Part shown: one piece after another, positions 25,623 through 34,801 of the stretch
Layout of the letters: each line of letters starts with the position of its first letter
Position numbering within the stretch: the first letter of the stretch is position 1
NCBI GenBank assembly: GCA_964603125.1
Contig: CAZRUA010000008.1
Coordinates: 1-61,515 of the forward strand
Origin: CAZRUA01 sp964603125
GTDB taxonomy: Bacteria > Bacteroidota > Bacteroidia > B-17B0 > Aurantibacillaceae
DNA length: 61,515 bases
Reading direction: 5' to 3'
Position numbers and translations under genes: made by a program
Notes under the pieces: model-generated
The model's database searches: none
What the model was told of the DNA's origin: nothing
Seen by the model: only the letters and a program-made list of their open reading frames with translations

Positions 25623-26636
25623 TTATTTCACCGAAATTTTTACAGTATATGAGCCAGTGTTTTCCGCATTATAAACAGTTTCATATATACTTACATATAA
25701 CAATCCTGATGTATATGCATTACCACTGAATTTAGCACCAGCTTTTTTGTTATCGTATTTGTTTGCATCACCAATACGGTACACCACATTTCCATAGGTT
25801 GGATATCCATAGTCATAAGTTGCAGTATTACTAACTTCTTCAGAAGTTTCGTCTGTAACAGAACTAGAGCTAACACTTCCGTTTGGTTTATATTTTTGAT
25901 TACTTAAACTTGCTAATGTTACCTCTCCGCTTGCTATAATTGAAAATTTTTGCCCTGATTTTAAACGAATTCCTGTATTGTACCAACCTCCATTTGTATT
26001 GCCACTAATGTGTTTGTTGGCTAATAATTTAATTGTGATTTCGTTTTTATTGTTCGGGTCTGAGTAAGAAACTTGAACTTCTTTTATTTTCTCTTTTGGA
26101 ATTGACATTACACCAAATTCAGTTTTAACTTCAAGTTTTGAAAACTCATAGTTACCCGAAACATAAAAATTCTCATTCAATGTAATTTCATCCTCTGTTG
26201 TAACTGTTTCAATATTGTATTGCGATTTGAGCTCACTAAGAAGGTTGTCAGCAGTATACGATTCATAGGTAGTTTCGCTACTGTTTTTTGGATCCATCAA
26301 AAAATTATCCACTATTGGAATAGCTTTTAAACCAAATTTTAAGATTTCGTCATAATTTGTTTTACGAGCATCTTCTGCTGGAACGCTCAAGCCTTTTAAA
26401 AGAGACTCTACTTTTTCTTTGATGGATTTATCAACGGAAATTCCAGTTTTTATAATCGAAATGTCTTGAACAGGAATAGTAAGAACTCCATATTTAGTTT
26501 TAAAACTTATGTCAGAAAAATTACTTGTGCCTTTGTATTCTTGTCCATCTCGAAGTTTTACAACCACGTCAGCATTTTTTTGAGCATTAACAAAGAATGA
26601 AAATAGTAGTGCAAGAGAAATTAAAGTTTTAGTCAT
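25623..26636 (-). CDS. Secreted protein with tandem strand repeats and LecA/PA-IL-like domain
   Basis: 337 residues. A signal peptide (1-18, ends FVNA) precedes a short repeat that occurs twice: KLRDGQEYKGTSNFSDISF...YGVLTIPVQDI (about 27-60) and ENFYVSGNYEFSKLEVKTEF with GVMSIPKEKI (about 155-188). Both halves share a G-x-Y-x(n)-K-T-x-[YF]-G-[VL]-[LM]-[TS]-I-P pattern. The C-terminal 140 residues (WYNTGIRLKSGQKFSIIASG, YGNVVYRIGD, GLLYVSIYETVYNAENTGSY) resemble the PA-IL/LecA galactose-binding fold. Carbohydrate binding is plausible but the Ca ligands are not clearly kept. It lies 8 bp after the coiled-coil gene. Confidence 0.75.
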   Translation of the reverse strand: MTKTLISLALLFSFFVNAQKNADVVVKLRDGQEYKGTSNFSDISFKTKYGVLTIPVQDISIIKTGISVDKSIKEKVESLLKGLSVPAEDARKTNYDEILKFGLKAIPIVDNFLMDPKNSSETTYESYTADNLLSELKSQYNIETVTTEDEITLNENFYVSGNYEFSKLEVKTEFGVMSIPKEKIKEVQVSYSDPNNKNEITIKLLANKHISGNTNGGWYNTGIRLKSGQKFSIIASGEVTLASLSNQKYKPNGSVSSSSVTDETSEEVSNTATYDYGYPTYGNVVYRIGDANKYDNKKAGAKFSGNAYTSGLLYVSIYETVYNAENTGSYTVKISVK

Positions 26637-26644
26637 ATTAGGTT

Positions 26645-29579
26645 TTATTTAGTTTCTTGTTCAAAAACGCCGTGCGTAATTGGTTTATCATCTTTAAAAT
26701 AAGTGGTACCACCAAAACTGAAAGCTTTTTTTGTGTAAACCCATGCGTCAGTACCGCGAACTACAATGCGCGTAGTTATTTTTACACCAGGTTCATTTTT
26801 TTCTTCTTCAGTAACACCTTGAGGGTATTTTAAAGATAAAGGATGAGGTGCTTTTGCTACGTTGACAGGTTTTGTGTTTTCATCAGTTTTACCAATAAAT
26901 TTTTCGCAATTAGCAATACGCTGTTTTGCGTAAGGATCATCTTTTTTATAAGATAAAGCCTCTTCGTATGCAGCCTTAGCAACCGCATATTGTTTGTATT
27001 TAAAGTCATTATCTCCTCTTACAATCGCTGCTTTGTATTTTACATCGTTTCCACCAAAAACATTGTTTTTATTTTTAGCAGCCTCTTCTTCCGCTTTCTT
27101 TAAAGCTGCAGCATCTTCCTCAGCTTTCTTTTTAGCCGCGTCCTCTTGAGCTTTCTTTTTGGCTAAAGCCTCTTCTTCTGCCTTTTTCTTCGTTGCTAAT
27201 GCCGCCTCTTCTTCCTGTTTTTTCTTCAGCGCAGCTGCCTCTGCAGCAGATTTATTTTTTAATTCATCTTCCTGTTTCTTTTTAAGAGCTAAAGCTTCTT
27301 CTTCTGCTTTCTTTTTAGCAGCTAATGCAGCTTCTTCCTCTTGTTTTTTCTTTAATGCAGCTGCTTCCGCAGCAGATTTATTTTTTAATTCATCTTCTTG
27401 TTTCTTTTTAGCAGCTAGAGCAGCTTCCTCTTCTTGTTTCTTTTTCAATGCAGCCGCTTCTTCCTCTTGTTTTTTCTTTAGTGCTTCTGCTTCCGCAGCA
27501 GATTTATTTTTTAATTCATCTTCTTGTTTCTTCTTAAGTGCCAAAGCTTCTTCCTCTGCTTTTTTCTTTGCCGCCTCTTCTTCTGCTTTCTTTTTAGCAG
27601 CTAATGCCGCTTCTGCTTCTTGTTTTTTCTTCAGCGCTTCTGCTTCAGCAGCAGATTTATTTTTTAATTCTTCTTCCTGTTTCTTTTTAAGCGCTAAAGC
27701 ATCTTCCTCCGCTTTTTTCTTAGCCGCTTCTTCTTCGGCTTTCTTTTTAGCAGCTAAAGCAGCTTCCTCTTCTTGTTTCTTTTTCAATGCAGCTGCTTCT
27801 TCCTCTTGTTTTTTCTTTAGTGCAGCAGCTTCCGCCTCAGATTTATTTTTTAATTCTTCTTCTTGTTTCTTTTTAAGCGCTAAAGCTTCTTCTTCCGCCT
27901 TCTTTTTAGCGGCGGCAGCAGCCTCTTCTTCCGCTTTTTTCTTAGCCGCTTCTTCTTCGGCTTTCTTTTTAGCAGCTAAAGCAGNNNNNNNNNNNNNNNN
28001 NNNNNNNNNNNNNNNNNNNNNNNNNNNNNNNNNNNNNNNNNNNNNNNNNNNNNNNNNNNNNNNNNNNNNNNNNNNNNNNNNNNNCTTCCTCTTGTTGTTT
28101 CTTTTTCAATGCAGCAGCCTCTTCCTCTTGTTTTTTCTTTAGTGCCGCAGCTTCCGCCGCAGCTTTATTTTTTAATTCTTCTTCTTGTTTCTTTTTAAGC
28201 GCTAAAGCCTCTTCTTCCGCCTTCTTCTTTGCAGCTTCCTCTTCCGCTTTCTTCTTTGCAGCCTCTTCTTCAGCCTTCTTCTTTGCAGCTTCCTCTTCCG
28301 CTTTCTTCTTTGCAGCCTCTTCCTCTGCTTTCTTCTTGGCGGCTTCTTCCTCCGCTTTCTTTTTTGCAGCCTCTTCTTCCGCCTTCTTCTTTGCAGCTTC
28401 CTCTTCCGCTTTCTTCTTTGCAGCCTCTTCTTCAGCCTTCTTCTTTGCAGCTTCTTCTTCAGCTTTCTTTTTTGCAGCTTCCTCTTCCGCTTTCTTCTTT
28501 GCAGCCTCTTCCTCCGCTTTCTTTTTTGCAGCCTCTTCCTCTGCTTTTTTCTTAGCAGCTTCTTCTTCAGCTTTCTTTTTCGCAGCTTCCTCTTCAGCTT
28601 TCTTTTTCGCAGCCTCTTCTTCAGCTTTTTTCTTAGCGGCTTCTTCCTCCGCTTTCTTCTTCGCAGCTTCCTCTTCAGCTTTCTTTTTCGCAGCCTCTTC
28701 TTCTGCTTTTTTCTTAGCAGCTTCTTCTTCCGCTTTCTTCTTAGCAGCTTCTTCCTCTGCTTTTTTCTTAGCAGCTTCCTCTTCCGCTTTCTTTTTCGCA
28801 GCCTCTTCCTCTGCTTTTTTCTTAGCTGCAGCAGCTTCTGCTTCTGCTTTTTTCTTTGCTTCTTCCGCCGCTTTTGCTGCGTTTGCATCAGCATTCATCG
28901 CGTTAGTGGCATCTTGTATTTTTTGTTTAGCTACTGCATCATCTTTTTTAATCGCTAAAGCGTCGTTAAATCTTGCAATAGCACCAGTATAATCTTTTTT
29001 ACTTGCTAACTTTGTACCTTCTTCAATTGCTGCCTTATAATTTTTTTCAGCTTCTTTAGCAGCAGCTATTGCGTCTGCTTCCATCTGACGAATTTTTTCA
29101 ACTTCATCAGCCATTTGGTCTTGGTAAGCTTGATCATATCCAAATTCTTCAGCTTCAGGGTCGTAAGTAAATTTAGCTAGGGGTTGATTTAGAATAGAAT
29201 AATCAACTCCATCAATTTTTTTGAATAAACCTGTTTCTGGGGCAATGGCCCTAAAAGGGTCTTTAGCTCTTTCGGGATCGACACCTTTTGTGCTAACCAT
29301 AAATCTTTTAGTCGCCATTCCTTCTTTGGCTAAACTAATTATGTATTCGGCGTTTGGTGGTAATTCTAATGCATATCTTCCGTCAGCACCGGTAACAACA
29401 GTATTAACCACTTTGCCACCTTGCATAACAGTAACAGTTGCTCCTTCAAGCGGTGCTTTTCCAACAGTAATCTTACCAGCAACTGGAACACTGTTTACTT
29501 GAGCGGAAATTGTAAAGGAAAAAAACAGGGATAAAATAGTTAGACCCAAGTTTTTAAGGTATTTGTCTAAGAAAATCAT
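26645..29579 (-). CDS. Giant Lys/Glu/Ala coiled-coil protein bracketed by TPR-like modules, split by assembly gap
   Basis: I read this as one gene although the 100-N gap (27985-28084) separates it into two frames. Both flanks stay open up to the gap, and any missing length divisible by three restores the frame. Order: signal peptide (1-26, ends SAQ), carboxypeptidase-regulatory-like domain (about 32-100), a conserved linker, a TPR-like unit (NYKAAIEEGTKLASKKDYTG, about 195-215 onward), 23 copies of a nine-residue KKKAEEEAA unit, then longer KKKQEEELKNK-based repeats through the gap, a second TPR-like unit (KYKAAIVRGDNDFKYKQYAV) and a C-terminal domain with HPLSLKYPQGVTEEEKN. A secreted or periplasmic stiff rod is likely. 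It heads a five-gene operon. Confidence 0.85.
27985..28084. other. Assembly gap of 100 Ns
   Basis: Exactly 100 Ns inside the coiled-coil repeat gene, a conventional placeholder for a gap of unknown size. Repeats on both sides are nearly identical, so the assembler probably could not bridge them. Confidence 0.97.
28207..28824 (-). repeat. 27-bp tandem repeat encoding KKKAEEEAA, 23 units
   Basis: Twenty-two full 27-bp units run from 28231 to 28824 with exact periodicity and one partial unit lies at 28207-28230. Third positions vary (GCC/GCT/GCA, GAA/GAG) while the encoded nonapeptide is invariant, which indicates purifying selection on the protein rather than very recent slippage of identical units. 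Confidence 0.92.
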
Positions 29580-29660
29580 TAATAGGTATAATTTTAAAGG
29601 TAAATTTACTGAAATTTAAGGTAATTGCAAGTGTAAGTTTTCAAATATTATACCAATTAG

Positions 29661-30797
29661 ATGCATTTAAGTTTTTGGGAATTAGATCAGTATTTTAGAG
29701 GCAATGACCTAGTTATTGTTGGTAGTGGTATTGTTGGTTTGAATACTGCAATTGAGTTTAAAACAAAGTATCCCCAAAGGAAAGTTTTAATCATTGAACG
29801 GGGTGTTTTACCACTAGGGGCAAGCACTAAAAATGCAGGCTTCGCTTGTTTTGGAAGCTTATCCGAATTAAACGACGATTTAACAAAAATGCCCCTGGAT
29901 AGGGTTTTGCATACAGTTGAAATGCGATGGAAAGGATTATTGAAATTACGGAAGTTATTAGGCGACAAAGCAATGGACTACAAGGATTATGGAGGCTTTG
30001 AAGTTTTTGATAACGAAAGAAGCTTTGCTACTAATGCGGAAACCATAGATTATTGGAACAACAAATTCAAGTTTATTGAAAAGGGTCAGCAAGTATATAA
30101 AATAGAACATTCTAAAATAAGATCAAATGGCTTGTCTAAATTTGATTTTTGCATTAAAAATAAGTTTGAAGGACAAATAGATACTGGTAAAATGATGGTT
30201 GGCTTACTGAAGCTTGCTATTTCCTTAGACGTTAAAATTTTAAATGGGGTGGAATTGGATTCTTTTTCAGATGGTTTATCTGGAGTCAAATTATGTTTGA
30301 AAGGTGGTATTGAGTTCTTAACTCCTAAGTTGATAATTGCAACGAATGGTTTTGCCAAACAGTTATTGCCTAAGTATGATGTTAGACCAGCAAGAGCTCA
30401 GGTTTTAATAACAAAACCTATTAAGAATTTGAAATTGAAGGGAAGTTTTCATTACGATGAGGGATATTATTATTTTAGGAATATTAATAATAGAGTATTG
30501 TTTGGCGGCGGCAGAAACCTTGATTTTGAAACTGAGGAAACAGTTGAGTTTGGTAATACCACTAAGGTTCAAAGTAAGTTGAATAAAATTTTAAAGGAAA
30601 ATATTTTGGCGGGCGTTGATTATGAAATTGACCATAATTGGAGCGGAATTATGGGAATTGGAGCCGAAAAAAAACCTATAATAGAGCATGTTAGCAACAA
30701 TGTAATTTGCGCGGTGAGAATGGGAGGAATGGGTGTTGCTATAGGAAGTTTGGTTGGAGAACTTGCTATTAAGGAATTACAAGGAAAGAAAAAATAA
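29661..30797 (+). CDS. FAD-dependent oxidoreductase (DAO/GlpO-like)
   Basis: 378 residues. DLVIVGSGIVGLNTAIEF (about 16-33) is the dinucleotide-binding GxGxxG with a following acidic residue (ER at about 55) for FAD ribose. The C-terminal WSGIMGIGAEKKPIIE and RMGGMGVAIGS match the end of D-amino-acid-oxidase-fold amine oxidases such as gamma-glutamylputrescine oxidase. It is expected to oxidise a secondary or primary amine in the cytoplasm; the substrate is unknown. It is divergent from the coiled-coil operon and convergent with carA. Confidence 0.88.
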   Translation: MHLSFWELDQYFRGNDLVIVGSGIVGLNTAIEFKTKYPQRKVLIIERGVLPLGASTKNAGFACFGSLSELNDDLTKMPLDRVLHTVEMRWKGLLKLRKLLGDKAMDYKDYGGFEVFDNERSFATNAETIDYWNNKFKFIEKGQQVYKIEHSKIRSNGLSKFDFCIKNKFEGQIDTGKMMVGLLKLAISLDVKILNGVELDSFSDGLSGVKLCLKGGIEFLTPKLIIATNGFAKQLLPKYDVRPARAQVLITKPIKNLKLKGSFHYDEGYYYFRNINNRVLFGGGRNLDFETEETVEFGNTTKVQSKLNKILKENILAGVDYEIDHNWSGIMGIGAEKKPIIEHVSNNVICAVRMGGMGVAIGSLVGELAIKELQGKKK

Positions 30798-30805
30798 TTT
30801 AAGTG

Positions 30806-31909
30806 TTAGTTCATATTTTGAACAAACTCATCAAATAGATAACGGCTATCCAAAGGACCAGGATTACTTTCTGGATGGTATTGAACAGAGAAAACTTTTT
30901 TATCTTTTAATCGAATACCTTCAATCGTATTATCGTTTAAGTTAATGTGAGTTATTTCAATATTCGAGTTTTTCTTGATATCGTCTGCGTTAACACTAAA
31001 ACCATGGTTTTGAGAAGTAACTTCACATTTTCCGCTAATTAGATTTTTCACAGGGTGATTAATTCCTCTATGACCAGCGTGCATTTTGTAAGTAGAAATT
31101 CCTTGAGATTCAGCAATTAATTGGTGGCCAAGGCAAATTCCAAAAACAGGTATATTAGTGTTAATTATTTTTTTAATCAATTCGATCTCTTCTTTCATTA
31201 CACCTGGATCACCAGGGCCATTGCTCATCATAAACCCGGTTGGTTTAAAAGCTAATAAATCTTCTAGGCTAGTTTTCATAGGGAATACTTTCACAAAACA
31301 CCCTCTATCCACTAAACAACGAACAATATTTTTTTTAACTCCAAAATCTAATAGAGCTACCCTGTACTTTGATTCAGGATTGCCAGCTTCGTAAGCCTTG
31401 GTTGTTGTAACTTTGGAAGATAGTTCTAAACCTTCCATTTTTGGAACCTGAGCTAGAATTTTCTTCAACTCATCTAAATCGGTAATCTCACTAGATATAA
31501 CAGCGTTCATTGCTCCTTTATCGCGTATGTAGCGCACTACAGCTCTAGTATCTACATCCGAAATAGAAACAATGTTATCTTTAATAAAATAGTCCTGAAG
31601 AGATTGTTGAGCGCGGGTTCTGCTAAAACCATCGTTAAATTTCTTACAAACCATACTGTTAATTTTTATGCTATCACTTTCCACTTCACTTTCTTCAATC
31701 CCATAATTACCAACGTGAGCATTCGTCATAACAACAATTTGTCCGTAATAAGATGGGTCAGTGAAAATCTCTTGGTAGCCCGACATACCCGTATTGAAAC
31801 AAATTTCGCCTGTTGTGGTTCCAATTTTTCCAGCAGCATAGCCTTCAAAAATTTTTCCATCTTCTAGCATTAAAATTGCCTTTGTTTTTTTTACGTATTT
31901 CAGTTGCAT
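30806..31909 (-). CDS. carA: Carbamoyl-phosphate synthase small subunit
   Basis: 367 residues, normal for CarA. The N-terminal domain has CFNTGMSGYQEIFTDPSY; the C-terminal class I glutamine amidotransferase has GICLGHQLIAESQG with the nucleophile Cys and a late SVQYHPES His/Glu pair. The enzyme supplies ammonia from glutamine to CarB for pyrimidine and arginine synthesis. carB is not adjacent in this window, which is common in Bacteroidota. The stop lies 8 bp from the stop of the oxidoreductase gene. Confidence 0.97.
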   Translation of the reverse strand: MQLKYVKKTKAILMLEDGKIFEGYAAGKIGTTTGEICFNTGMSGYQEIFTDPSYYGQIVVMTNAHVGNYGIEESEVESDSIKINSMVCKKFNDGFSRTRAQQSLQDYFIKDNIVSISDVDTRAVVRYIRDKGAMNAVISSEITDLDELKKILAQVPKMEGLELSSKVTTTKAYEAGNPESKYRVALLDFGVKKNIVRCLVDRGCFVKVFPMKTSLEDLLAFKPTGFMMSNGPGDPGVMKEEIELIKKIINTNIPVFGICLGHQLIAESQGISTYKMHAGHRGINHPVKNLISGKCEVTSQNHGFSVNADDIKKNSNIEITHINLNDNTIEGIRLKDKKVFSVQYHPESNPGPLDSRYLFDEFVQNMN

Positions 31910-32005
31910 AAAAATTCAGATATTTTCTGCGAATATCCTAAAAAAATGTACTTAAAAAACGTTTGTTAATTGATTGTTTATGATTTTATAAAGCTATAAT
32001 TTGCT

Positions 32006-33322
32006 TTACTTTTTAATCGAATTAAACTTTTTCATGCCAATTAATTGGTCGTAATAGGTTCCAAACTGGCGATGATATACATAAACCGTATAATCGTTTT
32101 CGGTTTCCCAGTGAGTCCCTTCAATCAGAGTTTCATCAGCTTTGGTATCGCCGTCTCTCAAAAAAACGTAGTGGTAATCATAGTAACCTTGTTTTAAAAA
32201 TAATTTACATTCATAGCCTTTTTTGGTGTAATTGTAAGTCATTTTGTTTTCTTTATTGGTTCTCCAGTTGGTTAAAGCGCCCATAATGTAAAAGTTGCCA
32301 TCAGCAGCAGGGGCATCGTAGGGTAAAAAAAAGTTCACCCAAGCGTAATCAGCCTCATTTTCACTATTGGAGGCCGTATTTTTCCGAATTAGGAATTTAC
32401 CATTATTGTCGTTGTAGGAAACAAAACGTTTCAACGATAAGTCTTTATCGTAAATCAACTCGACTTGGTTAGTTTTGTTACTATCTATATAAGACCTATT
32501 TACATATTGCGTAATGGTTCTTAAATCTCTGGTGTCGAAAGGACGAAATTCATTACCTCCTTCAAATGCGTTGGTGCCGTCATCATAGTCAAAAGTTAAT
32601 TCTTTTTCGCGCGTGAAGATAGGTTTGATATTGTAAGCTGCATTATCCCATCTGTTGTTTTGTGTTATAACAACTTTTAAATCAGCAAAGGGATTGGTAA
32701 TATTGTAGCTACTATATAAAATGGAGAAATCTAATTCCTGTTTGTTGAAGTAGTTATCGGCACTAGCTGCCTGATGCATATAGCCAGCTACAGTTACTTT
32801 ATCTGTAAATACCATGAAACGTTTGGTTAAAACTACATTGTCTTTTTCACCATCCTGGTAAACTTTTACAATGTAGTTGCCTGATTTGGTTATTTTGATA
32901 CTATTGTTGGGGAAAACTATTTTATAATGAGTATAGTTTTGTAATGTATTAACCGCATATTGAAAATTGGTAATATTATCATCAAAAAAACCGCTTAAAT
33001 ATTCTGAAACCATTATATCGGTTGGTTGCCAAGCAGCATCGCAATGAATTAAAGTGTAACTGTAAGTTTTTAAATCGCCGTCTAAATCATCAAAACTAAG
33101 TTCTAATGTTTGTTCGCTTCCTAACTGAATTAACGCTGGCGAAAGTTCCCATTTTGATTCATGCAACAAAACGGTTTTAATGTTTGGTTTGTAAATCCAA
33201 TCTTCGTAACGCATAAAATTGTCGTTTGCGTAATCTTCATCTTTGCTCACCTGAGCTATGCTTGATTTAGTTATGAATAAAATAAATAACAGGGAAAGAA
33301 TATATGTGTGTTTAGATTTCAT
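32006..33322 (-). CDS. Type IX secretion system plug protein (former DUF5103)
   Basis: 438 residues. A signal peptide (1-23, ends SIAQ) precedes a T9SS plug first domain with NIKTVLLHESKWELSPALIQ and LTYSYTLIHCDAAWQP-type sequence (actual LKTYSYTLIHCDAAWQPTDI). The C-terminal part holds FFLPYDAPAADGNFYIMGAL, a CBM48-like E-set. In known systems the Plug protein closes the lateral-gate side of the giant SprA translocon in the outer membrane. No other T9SS gene is nearby. A consensus promoter lies at 33504-33534. Confidence 0.88.
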   Translation of the reverse strand: MKSKHTYILSLLFILFITKSSIAQVSKDEDYANDNFMRYEDWIYKPNIKTVLLHESKWELSPALIQLGSEQTLELSFDDLDGDLKTYSYTLIHCDAAWQPTDIMVSEYLSGFFDDNITNFQYAVNTLQNYTHYKIVFPNNSIKITKSGNYIVKVYQDGEKDNVVLTKRFMVFTDKVTVAGYMHQAASADNYFNKQELDFSILYSSYNITNPFADLKVVITQNNRWDNAAYNIKPIFTREKELTFDYDDGTNAFEGGNEFRPFDTRDLRTITQYVNRSYIDSNKTNQVELIYDKDLSLKRFVSYNDNNGKFLIRKNTASNSENEADYAWVNFFLPYDAPAADGNFYIMGALTNWRTNKENKMTYNYTKKGYECKLFLKQGYYDYHYVFLRDGDTKADETLIEGTHWETENDYTVYVYHRQFGTYYDQLIGMKKFNSIKK

Positions 33323-33503
33323 TAGGTTTTTGTAAGCTATTTTTGTGCCAGTTTTTCTTTTTTCCGTTTATTTTATACCCGATTCCCACTTCAATATTAT
33401 TTGCAACAGCTAGGTGAGTTTTTAACGTAAGCGAGTAAATTATATTGTTTATATGCCTAATTCAAATGTTAACTTAGTAAGTAAGGTTTTGTTTCGTAAG
33501 TCA

Positions 33504-33534
33504 CAAATATAGCGTTTATAATAGTTGAATCAAA
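33504..33534 (-). promoter_or_regulatory. Consensus promoter of the T9SS plug gene
   Basis: On the minus strand TTTG (33531-33534), 19 bp, then TATATTTG (33504-33511) match the consensus exactly. The leader would be about 175 nt. The rest of the 33323-33606 intergenic region shows no gene. Confidence 0.65.
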
Positions 33535-33606
33535 TACTTCAAGTGGCTTATATTAATGTTAATTGAAGGTGTTTATACTTATCTAAATAATTGTATTTTT
33601 ACGCTA

Positions 33607-34800
33607 ATGTTTTTTTTAAAGGCGCAAAAAAATATAATTATGGTAATCACATTAATGTTTGTGATGAATCATTTTTATTTATTTGCTCAGGATTCCACGG
33701 TTTTCAAAGGGAGTTTTGAACCTAGTTTTAATACGTGTTTAGGATATTTGCCTAAAACATACCCAGCAGTTGCAAAAAGCAATTATTGTTTTTCTACGTC
33801 TGTGGGTTTTATGTGGAAACTAAACGGAAGTGATAAATGGCATCAGTTTTATCGCTTTCCTAAAACGGGATTTGAATTGTATTTTAATGGCTTTGGAAAC
33901 CGCAAGGAATATGGACATAGTTTTGGATTACTGCCTACTATGGAATTGAAAGGGAGGAATTCGAAACGTAATTTTTTTATCAAATATGGTCTAGGTATAG
34001 CATACTTCACTAAATACTATGATAAAGATACTAATCCCGGTAATCTCTACATTGGTTCCCCTTTTACGGCGATGGTATCTTTAAAGTTTTTTTGGAAGCA
34101 TAGACTTTTCAATCATTACGACTTAACTTATGGATTGGGTATGTTTCATTTTTCTAATGGTCACACACAGTTACCTAATGCTGGTGCAAATGTATTTACC
34201 TCATACCTTGGTATTCAACTAAACAAACCACATAATCAATTAAGTATACCTATCGATAAAATTAAAACTAAATTAGCGTATAATATAAAATTTGGACTTG
34301 GCCGTCATGAGTTCGGAACTACCGATAAGGCAATTGGTGGACCTAAATACAATAGTTATCATTTTTCTGGTTGGGTTGGTAAACCATTTAACGAGATTCA
34401 TGTTTTGCAAGTTGGTTTTACAGCAGCTTATTACGAAAGTTTTTATAAGTATATAGTTTCGCAAGAAGTTTATACTGAAAAGCAAAAGCAAAAATCTATA
34501 ACAGCCTTGGTGTTTCTGGGACATGAGTTTGTTTTTGGGAACTTTGGTTTAAGTACACAATTAGGAATTTATTTTTACAATCCTTTTTTCATTAAACAAA
34601 AACAAATTGCTGGCGATTGGAAGAATTTTGGAGCAAAATTACAAGCCTATAATACTAATCGGGTTGGCTTAGTTTATTATCCTTTAAAAAAACGAAACAC
34701 CTTGAATAATTTAAAAAACCAGCTTTCATTGGGTATATATATTAAAGCAAATACAGGTCAAGCCGATTTGTTTGAATACTGTTTGGGTTATACTTTTTAA
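33607..34800 (+). CDS. PagL-like acyloxyacyl hydrolase (lipid A 3-O-deacylase family)
   Basis: The ATG at 33607 is chosen because it begins a usable signal peptide (MFFLKAQKN, hydrophobic core, FAQ); an upstream ATG at 33556 would add 17 residues without signal character. The barrel-like body contains YGLGMFHFSNGHTQLPNAGAN, which matches the PagL H-x-S-N motif (catalytic His and Ser) with the following N-x-G. Known PagL enzymes remove the 3-O acyl chain of lipid A at the outer membrane. At about 397 residues it is roughly twice PagL length, with an extra C-terminal half of further barrel-like strands. It is convergent with the Ycf48-like gene, one base apart. Confidence 0.8.
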   Translation: MFFLKAQKNIIMVITLMFVMNHFYLFAQDSTVFKGSFEPSFNTCLGYLPKTYPAVAKSNYCFSTSVGFMWKLNGSDKWHQFYRFPKTGFELYFNGFGNRKEYGHSFGLLPTMELKGRNSKRNFFIKYGLGIAYFTKYYDKDTNPGNLYIGSPFTAMVSLKFFWKHRLFNHYDLTYGLGMFHFSNGHTQLPNAGANVFTSYLGIQLNKPHNQLSIPIDKIKTKLAYNIKFGLGRHEFGTTDKAIGGPKYNSYHFSGWVGKPFNEIHVLQVGFTAAYYESFYKYIVSQEVYTEKQKQKSITALVFLGHEFVFGNFGLSTQLGIYFYNPFFIKQKQIAGDWKNFGAKLQAYNTNRVGLVYYPLKKRNTLNNLKNQLSLGIYIKANTGQADLFEYCLGYTF

Positions 34801-34801
34801 A

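Noticed and set aside
28207..28824. Regular 27-bp periodicity suggesting a CRISPR array
   Set aside because: There are no spacers; units follow each other directly and encode a constant nonapeptide, with only synonymous variation.
27159..28992. Long plus-strand open frames rich in Ser, Ala and Phe
   Set aside because: They are the reverse complement of the Lys/Glu/Ala repeat; low-complexity GCA/TTC/TCT codons stay open by composition.
22604..29579. Complete type IX secretion locus
   Set aside because: OmpA/PD40 proteins can belong to T9SS, but no PorK/L/M/N, SprA or C-terminal sorting domain was found; only the plug gene elsewhere supports T9SS in this organism.
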